DNA of 56,752 nt, taken from Polyangiaceae bacterium. GTDB taxonomy: Bacteria; Myxococcota_A; Polyangia; Polyangiales; Polyangiaceae. This document shows positions 22,971 to 30,903 of the stretch, in pieces (the stretch's first letter is position 1; every line of letters begins with the position of its first letter). The DNA is taken from assembly GCA_013361525.1 (NCBI GenBank), contig JABFXY010000126.1, positions 1 through 56,752 on the forward strand, written 5' to 3'. The notes beneath the pieces were generated by a model. That model did not search any database and was not told the DNA's origin. It saw only the letters and a list, made by a program, of their open reading frames with translations. The position numbers and the translations under genes are program-made.

Positions 22971-23539
22971 ATGATCTCGCTGAGCCGGAGTTCGAGGATC
23001 GCGCTGCGGTGCGGGTCCAAATACGCGAACGGCCGAGTGCCGATATAGCTGTCGAATGCTGATCGTGCCTCGACCTCACTCCGCTTCGCGGCGAGGAGCT
23101 GGATGCGGCGAATCGGGCACTGGACCTCGACGGACACGTCGCGATCAAAGCTTCCGCCGCAGAACAGATTGGCGCGTCCGCGGATGCAGATGCGTGAAAC
23201 GGCTGCGTCAACCACCGTTTCTACGTCCGCCTCCAACAGAGGCTCGAGCTCGTAGACGCATACGGTCCCAACACTCTCGTCAGCTGACCCCGTGAGGTTC
23301 CACGAGGACCGGCGGCACCCGATATGAGTCCAGTGGCGGCGCGCCGCTTTCAGTGTGAAGAGCCTTTCTATCGATAGGACGGGCGCCCAAGGATGACGCT
23401 CTCCCGGTTCGACCTCCACGTTAGCGACGTGGGTTTCAATCGTGATTCCGCAGACGAGCTCATCGCCTCTGATGAAGCATTCGAGGCGAGCGTCGCTGCA
23501 GCGGAAACGGTGGTGAGCCAATCGAATGTAGTCGTCCAC
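22967..23539 (-). CDS. Unknown protein, beta-rich, with several Cys (accessory island)
   Basis: A 190-residue protein from GTG 23539, which lies 6 bp after the stop of the gene before it. The longer in-frame reading to 23782 is antisense-like shadow of that gene and is rejected. The sequence alternates strands (DARLECFIRGDELVCGITIETHVANVEVEPGERH, SVEVQCPIRRIQLLAAKR) and has six Cys without a clear motif. It has no signal or membrane segment. Together with the next gene upstream it may form a two-protein unit; an immunity role is possible but unsupported by a visible toxin. Confidence 0.6.
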   Translation of the reverse strand: MDDYIRLAHHRFRCSDARLECFIRGDELVCGITIETHVANVEVEPGERHPWAPVLSIERLFTLKAARRHWTHIGCRRSSWNLTGSADESVGTVCVYELEPLLEADVETVVDAAVSRICIRGRANLFCGGSFDRDVSVEVQCPIRRIQLLAAKRSEVEARSAFDSYIGTRPFAYLDPHRSAILELRLSEIM

Positions 23540-23544
23540 GCCTT

Positions 23545-24114
23545 CTACACCCGCTCCGAAAAGTAGACCGAAACCGCCTGGATCTCCGCCCCCAGCTCGG
23601 GGCGGCTCGCCGCACAAAGCTGAAGTTGTGTTCGAACCCGTACTCGCAGGACCGGGAAGTGTTCCGCGCAGTACGCGAGGAGGTCGACGCACATCGTGGC
23701 GTCCTCGGTCGAGGATGTCTCCATCAAGTGCACCCAGATTCGCATCCCGAGCATCAGCTCGTGCACCGATTCTCGATGCCACTGCTGCTCGTCCTCGGAG
23801 TAGCCCTCAGCGCTGCGGCCGCAGGTCAGCTCCTCCAGAAGAGACAGCACGTCAGATCGCTTCCTTCCGCTGAGGTGAAGTGTCGCCGCCGATAGGCAGC
23901 TCACGAGCGCCGGCGTGACGGCGCGCGGGATGCCGAGGTCGGAACCGATCAACTCGAGGCGAGCGAGTGCGAACGACCACGCTGCTTCGTCACTCGACTG
24001 CAGCAATGTCCTGAGCAGTCGTGGAATCTGGTTTGCGCCGCGCTCGACCTCGAAGGAATCCCAGTCGTGGCGGCAAAGCTCCCAAAACCCCTCAGCGTCT
24101 ACACCGTTCGTCAT
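23545..24114 (-). CDS. Helical repeat-like protein, first gene of the accessory island
   Basis: A 189-residue, mostly helical protein (IPRLLRTLLQSSDEAAWSFALARLELIG, VTPALVSCLSAATLHLSG, VDLLAYCAEHFPVLRVRVRTQLQLCAA), a HEAT-like alternation of amphipathic helices. ATG 24114 has a strong GGAGGG ribosome site 5 bp upstream and is preferred over TTG 24126. It heads an eight-gene single-file operon; the array of 94-bp palindromic units lies upstream of it. Such helical proteins are found among immunity and adaptor proteins, but no specific family was recognised. Confidence 0.6.
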   Translation of the reverse strand: MTNGVDAEGFWELCRHDWDSFEVERGANQIPRLLRTLLQSSDEAAWSFALARLELIGSDLGIPRAVTPALVSCLSAATLHLSGRKRSDVLSLLEELTCGRSAEGYSEDEQQWHRESVHELMLGMRIWVHLMETSSTEDATMCVDLLAYCAEHFPVLRVRVRTQLQLCAASRPELGAEIQAVSVYFSERV

Positions 24115-24138
24115 CGCTCCCTCCAATCATCCTCGACA

Positions 24139-24200
24139 AGGCAAAACCTCTTCGCCCATGACGGGGAGGGGGGGCCGCTAACAGACCGACTGAAACTGCC
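24139..24200. repeat. Terminator-like direct repeat, left copy (degenerate)
   Basis: From GGCAAAACC to AAACTGCC it aligns with 24767-24827 at roughly 80% identity. The shared tail GACCGAC-(T/A)-GAAACTGCC is nearly identical, but the stem of this copy is imperfect. It lies 25 bp upstream of the first gene of the accessory island. Confidence 0.7.
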
Positions 24201-24254
24201 TCCGCCGCGAGCGTAAGCCTGCGTGCTTCACAGGCGACATCGCGCACCTGCAGA

Positions 24255-24586
24255 ACTGAACGAGATGCCCCCACATAGATTATGTCCGGGCCCTTCATTC
24301 GGCGCGACTCTGCCGCGTCGGGGGATGCGACCGTCGCACGTGCCCAAAACCGAACAGGAGGCCCTGACATAGACCATGTCGCGCCTTTTCATGCGGCGGC
24401 GACCGGTCTCACAAGGCTCCACCGCGCAACTGGCGCAGCGAAAGCGAACCGAAGGCCGCCACATAGACTATGTCGCGGCCTTTCGTTCGCCGACGGCCCT
24501 CCCGCGTCACCCCGCTGCCCGATCGTCCACCCGCAAAGCGAATAGACGGCCGCGACACAGACTATGTCCGGCGCCTTCATTCGCCA
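24255..24586. repeat. Array of four palindromic units with exact 94-bp period
   Basis: Each unit has a core close to ACATAG-A-CTATGT at 24273, 24367, 24461 and 24555: exactly 94 bp apart. Around each core, outer arms (left GCGAAnnGA-GGCCGC-like, right GCGGCCTTTC(A/G)TTCGC) pair to make a palindrome of about 47 bp; the third unit pairs at about 20 of 23 positions. The other ~46 bp of each unit diverge. Conserved period plus conserved dyads suggests a selected structure, either operators, RNA hairpins or a mobile repeat. Confidence 0.75.
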
Positions 24587-24766
24587 TGCGGGGGGCGCCC
24601 CTCGCGTATTCATTCGCGCGGCGGGTGCGTGCCTCGGGCGCGCCTCGCGGGACCGTTCATTCGCGCGGCGCGGTGCCTTCCGCGTGCGCGGTGCGCGCCA
24701 TCGACGCGCCATCCGCGCGACTCACCGGTTGTCGATCTCCCCGCCCCCGGCCGCGCCCCCCAAGAA

Positions 24767-24827
24767 AGCAAAACCCCCTCGCCCAAGATGGGGGAGGGGG
24801 TCCGCTATCAGACCGACAGAAACTGCC
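24767..24827. repeat. Terminator-like direct repeat, right copy
   Basis: AGCAAAACC...AAACTGCC, the better-preserved partner of 24139-24200. It ends 2 bp before the citrate synthase stop codon. Hairpin sequences of this CCCCCTC/GAGGGGG type are often multi-copy REP-like elements in high-G+C genomes, so more copies elsewhere are likely. Confidence 0.7.
24770..24800 (-). terminator. Rho-independent terminator of citrate synthase
   Basis: On the minus strand CCCCCTC (24800-24794) pairs with GAGGGGG (24780-24774), with three more inner C:G pairs, and is followed by TTTTGCTTTCTT. It lies 30 bp past the gltA stop. Confidence 0.75.
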
Positions 24828-24829
24828 AG

Positions 24830-26128
24830 TCAGCGCTTTTCGACAGGCACGTAGTTGCGCTCGAGCGCGCCGGTGTAGATCTGGCGCGGGCGGCCGATCT
24901 TGGTGCTCGGGTTCTCGTGCATCTCTTTCCAGTGGGCAATCCAGCCGGGGAGGCGGCCCAGGGCGAAGAGGACGGTGAACATGTTGGTGGGGAACCCGAG
25001 CGCTCGGTAGATGATGCCGCTGTAGAAGTCGACGTTCGGGTAGAGCTTGCGGTCGATGAAGTACGGGTCGCTGAGCGCGGCCTCTTCGAGGCGCTTGGCG
25101 ATGTCGAGGAGCGGGTCCTTGATGCCGAGCTTCTGGAGGATGCGGTCGCAGGCGGTCTTGATGATCTTCGCGCGGGGGTCGAAGTTCTTGTAGACGCGGT
25201 GGCCGAAGCCCATGAGGCGGAAGTTGCTCGTCTTGTCCTTGGCGAGCTTGACGAACTTGCTGACGTCGCCGCCGTCGGCGTGAATCGCCTGGAGCATCTC
25301 GACGACCTCTTGGTTGGCGCCGCCGTGGAGCGGGCCCCAGAGGGCGAGGATGCCGGCCGCGATGGAGGCGAAGAGGTTCGCCTGCGAGCTGCCGACGAGG
25401 CGCACCGTCGAGGTGGAACAGTTCTGCTCGTGGTCGGCGTGAAGGATGAGCAGGAGGTTCATCGCGTCACGGACGTCGGGGTCGACGTGGTACGGCTCGG
25501 CCGGGACGCTGAACATCATGTTCAAGAAGTTCGACGCGTAATCGAGGTGATTCTGCGGGTAGACGAAGGGCTGCCCGATCGACTTCTTGTACGAGTACGC
25601 GGCGATCGTCGGCACCTTCGCGAGAAGGCGGGCGATCGTGATGTCGAGGAGCTCGCCGGTGCGGACCTCGAGCACGTCGGGGTAGTAGCTCGAGAGCGAG
25701 CACACCATCGAGCTGAGGATCGCCATCGGATGCGCGGTCGACGGGTAGCCGTCGAAGAAGCGCTTCATGTCCTCGTGGATGAGGCTGTGGCGCGTGAGGC
25801 GCTTGGTGAACTTGTCGAGCTCGTCCTGCTTCGGAAGGTCTCCGTAAATGAGGAGGTACGCGACCTCGACGAAGCTCGATTTTTCGCCGAGCTGCTCGAT
25901 CGGGATGCCTCGGTAACGAAGGATGCCGCTTTCCCCGTCCAGGAAAGTGATCGCGCTCGTCGTCGAGGCGGTGTTCATGAACGCGGGGTCGAGGGCGACG
26001 TATCCGGATTTCGCGCGGAGCGAGGCGATATCGATCGCCTTTTCACCTTCGGTGCCCACGAGGACCGGCAGCTCGATGGTGTCTTCTTTGGCTCCGTCGC
26101 TGAGCGTGATCTTGGCCTGCTGCGGCAC
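24830..26128 (-). CDS. gltA: Citrate synthase (type II)
   Basis: A 432-residue citrate synthase joining oxaloacetate and acetyl-CoA at entry to the TCA cycle. Key segments are HADHEQNCSTSTVRL (His), GPLHGGANQEVVEML (the active-site His), MGFGHRVYKNFDPRA (His and Arg) and PVDFYSG-like NVDFYSGIIYRALGFP near the C-terminus. The N-terminal beta-rich domain (ITLSDGAKEDTIELPVLVGTEGEKAIDI) is typical of the hexameric Gram-negative type. GTG 26128 has an ideal AGGAGG 5 bp upstream. A terminator repeat lies directly after the stop. The long unused N-terminal extension to 26386 is not conserved. Confidence 0.97.
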   Translation of the reverse strand: MPQQAKITLSDGAKEDTIELPVLVGTEGEKAIDIASLRAKSGYVALDPAFMNTASTTSAITFLDGESGILRYRGIPIEQLGEKSSFVEVAYLLIYGDLPKQDELDKFTKRLTRHSLIHEDMKRFFDGYPSTAHPMAILSSMVCSLSSYYPDVLEVRTGELLDITIARLLAKVPTIAAYSYKKSIGQPFVYPQNHLDYASNFLNMMFSVPAEPYHVDPDVRDAMNLLLILHADHEQNCSTSTVRLVGSSQANLFASIAAGILALWGPLHGGANQEVVEMLQAIHADGGDVSKFVKLAKDKTSNFRLMGFGHRVYKNFDPRAKIIKTACDRILQKLGIKDPLLDIAKRLEEAALSDPYFIDRKLYPNVDFYSGIIYRALGFPTNMFTVLFALGRLPGWIAHWKEMHENPSTKIGRPRQIYTGALERNYVPVEKR

Positions 26129-26278
26129 ACGTCCTCCTTGAATGATCTGCGCGTGAGGGCCCGGCGTGCGGCAGGGCCCATCGAAGGGGCCCACGCTCGG
26201 ACGCTCCGGCCGCGCGTAAGCTACCACGGTCGAAGGGGGACGTGGGAAGGCGGGCTTCGACCTGATAGAACCTTTCCC

Positions 26279-26974
26279 GTGAGTAAGCTCACGGACGGGG
26301 TCGCCGAAGGGACGAACCCCGCGTTTCGCCTCTTCGGCAAGCACCGCGATCACCCGCGCGCCGTGGAGCTCGCGACCAAGGCGCACGCGCTGCTCGTTCG
26401 GTACGCGACGGAGGTTGTCTCAGCGCACCGGCTGTGTCCCTTTTTGCGCGGGGTCGACAGCGGTCTCGGCGCGGTCGGCGTCGTCCTCGACGTCGAGCCG
26501 GACGTGGAGGTCGCGCGCTTGGCGATCGAGGCGCTCGACGAGCCGATCGTTCATCTCGTCTTTCCGCTTTTCGCCGCTGGATCTTCGCCGTTCGAGCGTT
26601 TCGGCAATCGCCTCGCGGAGACACTTCGCCGCGAACGCTCCGCATCGCCTACGCCCAAAGAGACGCTCGTGCACGCGAGCTTTCACCCCGAGATGGTCGG
26701 TGGACGTGAGAACGCGTATCGCCTCATCGGGCTCTTGCGACAGTCACCGGACCCGTTCGTGCAGTTCATTCCGCACGGGCTTCAACAGGGAGGGACCGTG
26801 CTCGCGGGCGAGGATGCGCCCGTTCGATCACACGCCGAAGATCGCTTCGAGCGGCTGATACGAGACGGGGAGGCGGGAGCGAGCGAGGTGCTCTCGCTGA
26901 TCGCCGAGTTGAAGCGAGAGCGAGAGCAAGCTTACGGGGACCTTGCTCGGCTCGTGGCCGCGAGCGGCGCGTAG
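26279..26974 (+). CDS. DUF1415-like protein
   Basis: A 231-residue cytosolic protein. It has a CPF motif (SAHRLCPFLRGVDSG), a VHASFHPEM stretch and AYRLIGLLRQSPDPFVQFIP, which match in order the LCPF, ASFHP and LLRE(A) landmarks of the DUF1415 family; identity beyond these is low. That family has no established function. GTG 26279 is chosen because the conserved region begins soon after; the frame is open far upstream, but that stretch is antisense to citrate synthase. It is divergent from gltA with a 150-bp gap. Confidence 0.7.
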   Translation: MSKLTDGVAEGTNPAFRLFGKHRDHPRAVELATKAHALLVRYATEVVSAHRLCPFLRGVDSGLGAVGVVLDVEPDVEVARLAIEALDEPIVHLVFPLFAAGSSPFERFGNRLAETLRRERSASPTPKETLVHASFHPEMVGGRENAYRLIGLLRQSPDPFVQFIPHGLQQGGTVLAGEDAPVRSHAEDRFERLIRDGEAGASEVLSLIAELKREREQAYGDLARLVAASGA

Positions 26975-27011
26975 ACGACGATTCGTCTGCGCCGCCCAGC
27001 GCACGAGACGA

Positions 27012-27356
27012 TCAGCCGACGGCTTCTTTGATCGCCTTGATCGGACGCGCGCGCACGCTCTTGCTCTTCGGCTTCGCGGCGATCGTCATCGGCTCTTTGG
27101 TGAAGGGGTTGATGCCCTGGCGAGCCTTCGTGGCAGGCTTGCTGACGACGCGGAACTTCGCGAAGCCCGGCATCGTGAAGATGTTGTTCTTCTTGAGCTC
27201 CTTGTAACCGATGTCGGCGAGCGCCTCGATGATCGAGCGCACCTGCTTGCGCGAGATGTCGCCGACCGATTCGACGACCGCGTTGATCAGCGCGCTCTTG
27301 CTCATGAGCGTGCTCTTCTTGCCTTCCTTCTTCGCCTCAGTCTTCTTGCCAGCCAT
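27012..27356 (-). CDS. HU/IHF-family DNA-binding protein
   Basis: A 114-residue HU-like nucleoid protein: a basic Lys-rich N-terminal tail (AGKKTEAKKEGKKSTLMSKS) precedes the core helix-helix (ALINAVVESVGDISRKQVRSIIEAL), and the beta-arm region carries GFAKFRVVSKPATKARQGINPFTKEP, with the arm Pro in the NPFTKEP turn. It is longer than the usual ~90 residues because of the tail and a basic C-terminus. It bends and compacts DNA. ATG 27356 has GGAG 8 bp upstream. A similar layout is common in delta-proteobacterial HU proteins. Confidence 0.93.
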   Translation of the reverse strand: MAGKKTEAKKEGKKSTLMSKSALINAVVESVGDISRKQVRSIIEALADIGYKELKKNNIFTMPGFAKFRVVSKPATKARQGINPFTKEPMTIAAKPKSKSVRARPIKAIKEAVG

Positions 27357-27656
27357 CCTTGGCTCCTTCGGTGTGCGGTCGCCAATAGGCGTGTTTGACC
27401 GCGATTTTCGACGGATACAATCACAGCTCGTGATTCGGATCTAGAGGCGCGCGTGTCGGTTTTGGCTCTTTTGTAGCCGGTTCGGCGCTCGCGCTCCTCT
27501 CCCACTCCCGCTCCGACTCGGTTCCGTCTCCGCTCCAGCTCCCCTGGCCTCGGGCGACGTCTCGTCACGGCGGAGAGATCCGCTGCGCGAGGTTTGTGCG
27601 CTCAAGCCCGGCGATTGTTGCGATTTTCGGCGAGGCTTCGACGTTAGGATCGGCGC
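27357..27656. other. 300-bp intergenic region between divergent genes
   Basis: This gap separates the HU gene (minus) from the TPR-like gene (plus), so it should contain two promoters. I see no convincing -35/-10 pair or dyad, and no RNA gene. The open frame across it on the minus strand is a shadow. Confidence 0.5.
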
Positions 27657-28625
27657 ATGATGGTCCGGGGAATCATCGCGGGCTTGCTCGCGGCGGGTCT
27701 GTTGCTCACCCCGATCGCAGGTGCCGCGGCCCCGTCGGCTCAGGACAAGGCGGCCGCGAAGACGTCGTGGGCGAAGGGAAAACAGCTCGAAAAGCTCGGT
27801 AAAACCGATGAAGCGGTCGCCGCGCTCCGCGCCGCGGTCGAGCGGGATCCCAAGGCGCAGTACCAACTCGACTTCGCCCGCGCCCTCGCGAAGACCGACG
27901 CACTGCGCGAAGCGGTGAAGGTCGCCGAGGCCGTCACGACCACCAAAGAGCCGAACGCACAACGCGCCAAGGCCGCCGCCGCCCAGCTGAAAAAGGACCT
28001 CGAAGCGAAGATTCCTTCGCTCAAGGTCCGCGTGCGCGGGGCCGACGTGAAGGCCGCGACCGTGCAGGTGGATGGGCAAGCATTCGAGGTGGACAAGGAG
28101 CTGCCGCTCGATCCGGGTGAGCACAAGGTCACCGGGAAGGTCGGGGATCAGCCCGAGGTCACCGAGACGATCGATCTCGCGGTGTCGGAGCACAAAGTCG
28201 TGAGCTTGGACCTCGCGCCGAAGGTCGCCGCGAAGGCTGCCGACAAGGACGAGGAGAAAGAAGGCGGCGGGGGAAACATGGCGCCTGCCGCGGTGCTCTA
28301 CGGCATCGGCGGAGCGGGGCTCGCCGCGGGAGCCGTGCTCGGTGTCCTCGCGTTCAACAAGACCGGCGAGGTGGAAGAGCTTTGCGGCGGCTCGGTTTGT
28401 CCGCCCGAATATGCGGACGATGTCGCGCTCGCGCAGGACTACGGCACTGCCTCGACGGTCGCGTTCGCGCTCGGCGGATTGTGCGCGGCGGCCGGGATCA
28501 TTCTCACCGTCACCGTCGGGATTGATCACGGCGACGACGGGGACGACGAGAAGACCGACGCGGCGTCGCTCGTCGTGCGTCCCTACGTCGGGCCCGGCAC
28601 GGCGGGCGTGGTCGGCGTTTTCTAA
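27657..28625 (+). CDS. Secreted TPR-like/PEGA-like protein with C-terminal membrane segments
   Basis: A 322-residue protein with a signal peptide (cleavage near AGAAAP). Residues about 28-120 are two or three TPR-like helical repeats (SWAKGKQLEKLGKTDEAVAALRAAVERDP, then ALAKTDALREAVKVAEAV). The middle has a PEGA-like beta segment (VQVDGQAFEVDKELPLDPGEHKVTGKV), and two hydrophobic segments (APAAVLYGIGGAGLAAGAVLGVLAF, TVAFALGGLCAAAGIILTV) lie near the C-terminus. The layout is typical of myxobacterial periplasmic proteins of unknown function. ATG 27657 or the next Met are both possible starts. Confidence 0.78.
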   Translation: MMVRGIIAGLLAAGLLLTPIAGAAAPSAQDKAAAKTSWAKGKQLEKLGKTDEAVAALRAAVERDPKAQYQLDFARALAKTDALREAVKVAEAVTTTKEPNAQRAKAAAAQLKKDLEAKIPSLKVRVRGADVKAATVQVDGQAFEVDKELPLDPGEHKVTGKVGDQPEVTETIDLAVSEHKVVSLDLAPKVAAKAADKDEEKEGGGGNMAPAAVLYGIGGAGLAAGAVLGVLAFNKTGEVEELCGGSVCPPEYADDVALAQDYGTASTVAFALGGLCAAAGIILTVTVGIDHGDDGDDEKTDAASLVVRPYVGPGTAGVVGVF

Positions 28626-28632
28626 ACCGTGC

Positions 28633-30153
28633 TCAGCGCTCGATGCGCGCGCGTGTCAGGGTCACGTCGAAGCGTCGATCGCCGCGGCCGACCGTGACCG
28701 TGACACGCGTGCCTTCCGCGCCGCGCAGCTTCTGGACGCAGTCGTTGACGCTGAGCCCCTCGGCCGATTTCTGATCGATTCGCTCGATGCGGTCGCCGGC
28801 TTCGAGGCCGCCGCTGTCGGCCGGGCCACCCGGTAGCACGCTGCCGACCTCGACGAACTTTGCGCCCGTGATGAGCGAAGCGCCGATGCCGCTCATCTCC
28901 ATGTCGGGGCCGTCGCCCTTTTTACCGAGGTCGACGTTCTGCTTGAGCGCGCCGTTCGTCGCGTCGAGCGACACGATTCGATCTTTGTATTCGCTGTGCG
29001 TGAAACGCGCGCTGAATGGGCCCGACGGTACGCCCTCGAGGGTGAAGCGGCCCGATGCGTCCGTCGTCGCTGAGTTCTGCGAGCCGCCGATCACTGCGGC
29101 ATCGAGCCTGACCTTGACGCCCTCGATCGCCTGGCCCGATTCGCGATCGGTGACCGTGCCCGAGAACGTGGTGCCCGCGCCGACGACGATTTGCACGCCG
29201 CGCGCGCGCTGGCCCCCGGTGACGTCGATGCTCCTGCTCTTCGCGGGTGGCCTACCTTGCACGTTTGCCGAGAGCACGTACGTGCCGGGTGCGAGACCAT
29301 CGATCTCGAACTGTCCGCTCGGGTCGTCGAACTTCTTCTGGCGGAAGAACGGCTGCTCGCGATCACCCGATGCGGATTGGAACGACTCGATGCCGATGGT
29401 GAACGACGGAAAAGCTCGGCCCTTCTCGTCGACGACGGTGCCCGTGATTTTTCCCGGGCTCGGCATCTCGATGCGGTTCTTTCCGCCCGCGCTCATGGTC
29501 ACGGCCGGGGACGTTCCGTGGTCGGGATGCGACGCGCTCGCGCTGCATCCGTTGGCTGCCGCCGCGAGGGTGAACGAGCCGTCTTCGCCCGTGACTGCAT
29601 TGAGCTCGGGATCGTGCGCGCAAACGACGTAGGCCTCGGCGACGCCATTTCCCTCCGCGTCGACCACCGTGCCTGCGATGTCGCCGGCCGCCTTTTCGAG
29701 CACGAGCACCAAATCGAGGACGTCACCGTCGGCCGCGATCGTGGCGCTCGCCGTTCCGCCGGGCGCGGACGCGGTGAGCTGACCTTCCCCGGCGTCCACG
29801 CGCAGCGTGAAGCGCCCATCCGCCCGTGTCTTTGCGGAGCCCATCGACCGCGCGCCGGCCATCAACGTGATGCGCGCACCGGAAACTGGGTTGGCGCCGT
29901 CGTCGAGCACGGTGCCCGTGACCAACCTCCGCGATGACGTGGGGCCGGGCTCTTCCTCCTCGGTGTGCGCCTCTTCTTCCTCCTCGTCTTCGACGTGCGC
30001 GCTGGCGCTCGCCGCGGGAACGTCAGGCTTGCCCGAGGGAATCAACACCCACGCGATGAAAGGCAGAAACAGCAGGGCGACCGCGATGCCGACGCCGTAC
30101 CACCACGCGTTCACACGCGGAGGAATGCTCTTCGCGTGCCCCCCGCCTTCCAT
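28633..30153 (-). CDS. Membrane-anchored protein with carboxypeptidase-regulatory-like domains and a C-terminal PDZ domain
   Basis: A 506-residue protein with one N-terminal membrane helix (WWYGVGIAVALLFLPFIAWVLI), an acidic low-complexity stretch (EDEEEEEAHTEEEEPG), then four to five beta-sandwich repeats of the CarboxypepD_reg type, each starting GTVxDxxGxPxxGAxV-like (VTGTVLDDGANPVSGARITL; GTVVDAEGNGVAEAYVV; GTVVDEKGRAFPSFTI; GTVTDRESGQAIEGVKV). The last ~90 residues form a PDZ domain (VGSVLPGGPADSGGLEAGDRIERI, then VTVTVGRGDRRFDVTL). It probably faces the periplasm or surface. The start codon is 1 bp before the endonuclease III-like stop, so it is co-transcribed with that gene. Confidence 0.85.
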   Translation of the reverse strand: MEGGGHAKSIPPRVNAWWYGVGIAVALLFLPFIAWVLIPSGKPDVPAASASAHVEDEEEEEAHTEEEEPGPTSSRRLVTGTVLDDGANPVSGARITLMAGARSMGSAKTRADGRFTLRVDAGEGQLTASAPGGTASATIAADGDVLDLVLVLEKAAGDIAGTVVDAEGNGVAEAYVVCAHDPELNAVTGEDGSFTLAAAANGCSASASHPDHGTSPAVTMSAGGKNRIEMPSPGKITGTVVDEKGRAFPSFTIGIESFQSASGDREQPFFRQKKFDDPSGQFEIDGLAPGTYVLSANVQGRPPAKSRSIDVTGGQRARGVQIVVGAGTTFSGTVTDRESGQAIEGVKVRLDAAVIGGSQNSATTDASGRFTLEGVPSGPFSARFTHSEYKDRIVSLDATNGALKQNVDLGKKGDGPDMEMSGIGASLITGAKFVEVGSVLPGGPADSGGLEAGDRIERIDQKSAEGLSVNDCVQKLRGAEGTRVTVTVGRGDRRFDVTLTRARIER

Positions 30154-30154
30154 C

Positions 30155-30877
30155 TCAGCCGGCGATCCCCGGGTTCGAGAGACGGCTTGCAGGGTCGTCG
30201 CCTTCGCCGTGGTAGCTGCACGAAGCGCGAACCGCGCATCGATCGCATTGCGGGCGGGGCAGTTGGCAAATGTCGCGGCCGTGCTGGGCGAGGACGTGGT
30301 GCGCGCGCCACGCGAGATCCGTCGCGTCGCCTTCGGGGATCTCCGCGTCGAGGGCGCGTGCGAGCGCGGCGTACGTGGTGCCGGGATAACCGATGCGACA
30401 CGCGACTCGACGTGCGGGAGCGGAGGGCGCGACCGTCGAGGCCACGCCGCACGAGAGCAGGATGAGATCGACCGACTCGGCGTTCATGCGCGGAAGCTGC
30501 GCGATTCGTCGCTTCGCTTCGTCGATGTCGCGCCGGCTCAGCTCCTCGAGCCCTTCGCGTGCGGCAAGACCCGTCGCGCGTAGCGCGCTCACGAGATCGC
30601 CGAGATGTCGCTCCGGACAAGCTTCGCGCACGCTCTCCGCTTCGACTTCGACGAGGCGCGCGGGATCGATGCGTGCGAGGTCGTCGTGGAAGCTCTTCAC
30701 GAGCCGCGATGCATCGGACGGGCTGACCTCGGCCGAGACGAGGTAGTAGAGGACGAGCTGGACCACGACGGTGCTGTCGGGCCGCTTCGGCACCGACGTC
30801 GCCCGCTGGAGGAGCTCGATGATGCGTTCGAGCTTCGAGCGCGGGCGAAGAGTCACCTTCGAGTACAGGTCCGCCAC
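30155..30877 (-). CDS. Endonuclease III/HhH-GPD paralogue with iron-sulfur motif but degraded active site
   Basis: A 240-residue protein with endonuclease III architecture. The C-terminus has the 4Fe-4S ligand pattern C-x6-C-x2-C-x5-C (CQLPRPQC, CDRC, CAVRASC) after HHVLAQHGRDIC. The usual helix-hairpin-helix LPGVGxKTA is replaced by LPRMNAESVD, so the catalytic Lys is missing, and the VDTHVxRV segment reads VAPSAPARRV, without the catalytic Asp. It therefore should bind DNA or the cluster but not cleave as a bifunctional glycosylase. It lies between a small lipoprotein gene and the PDZ protein gene in a minus-strand run. A regulatory or structural role is an inference. Confidence 0.8.
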   Translation of the reverse strand: MADLYSKVTLRPRSKLERIIELLQRATSVPKRPDSTVVVQLVLYYLVSAEVSPSDASRLVKSFHDDLARIDPARLVEVEAESVREACPERHLGDLVSALRATGLAAREGLEELSRRDIDEAKRRIAQLPRMNAESVDLILLSCGVASTVAPSAPARRVACRIGYPGTTYAALARALDAEIPEGDATDLAWRAHHVLAQHGRDICQLPRPQCDRCAVRASCSYHGEGDDPASRLSNPGIAG

Positions 30878-30903
30878 GGCGCTGCCCTCAGCTTAGCGGA
30901 GCA

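Larger units (their letters stand above)
24115..24829. other. Non-coding 715-bp block with ordered palindromic repeats
   Basis: No convincing gene is seen; open frames here are interrupted remnants reading through the palindromes. From left to right it holds a terminator-like repeat (24139-24200), four 94-bp units with palindromic cores (24255-24586), two short CATTCGCGCGGCG copies 47 bp apart near 24611 and 24658, and the second terminator-like repeat (24767-24827) touching the citrate synthase stop. Confidence 0.7.

Noticed and set aside
24255..24586. CRISPR array
   Set aside because: The units are palindromic and diverged with no conserved direct repeat, the spacers are not unique inserts of similar origin, and no cas gene is near.
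24470..26974. 834-residue plus-strand open frame
   Set aside because: Most of it is antisense to citrate synthase; only the last 231 residues are a real gene.
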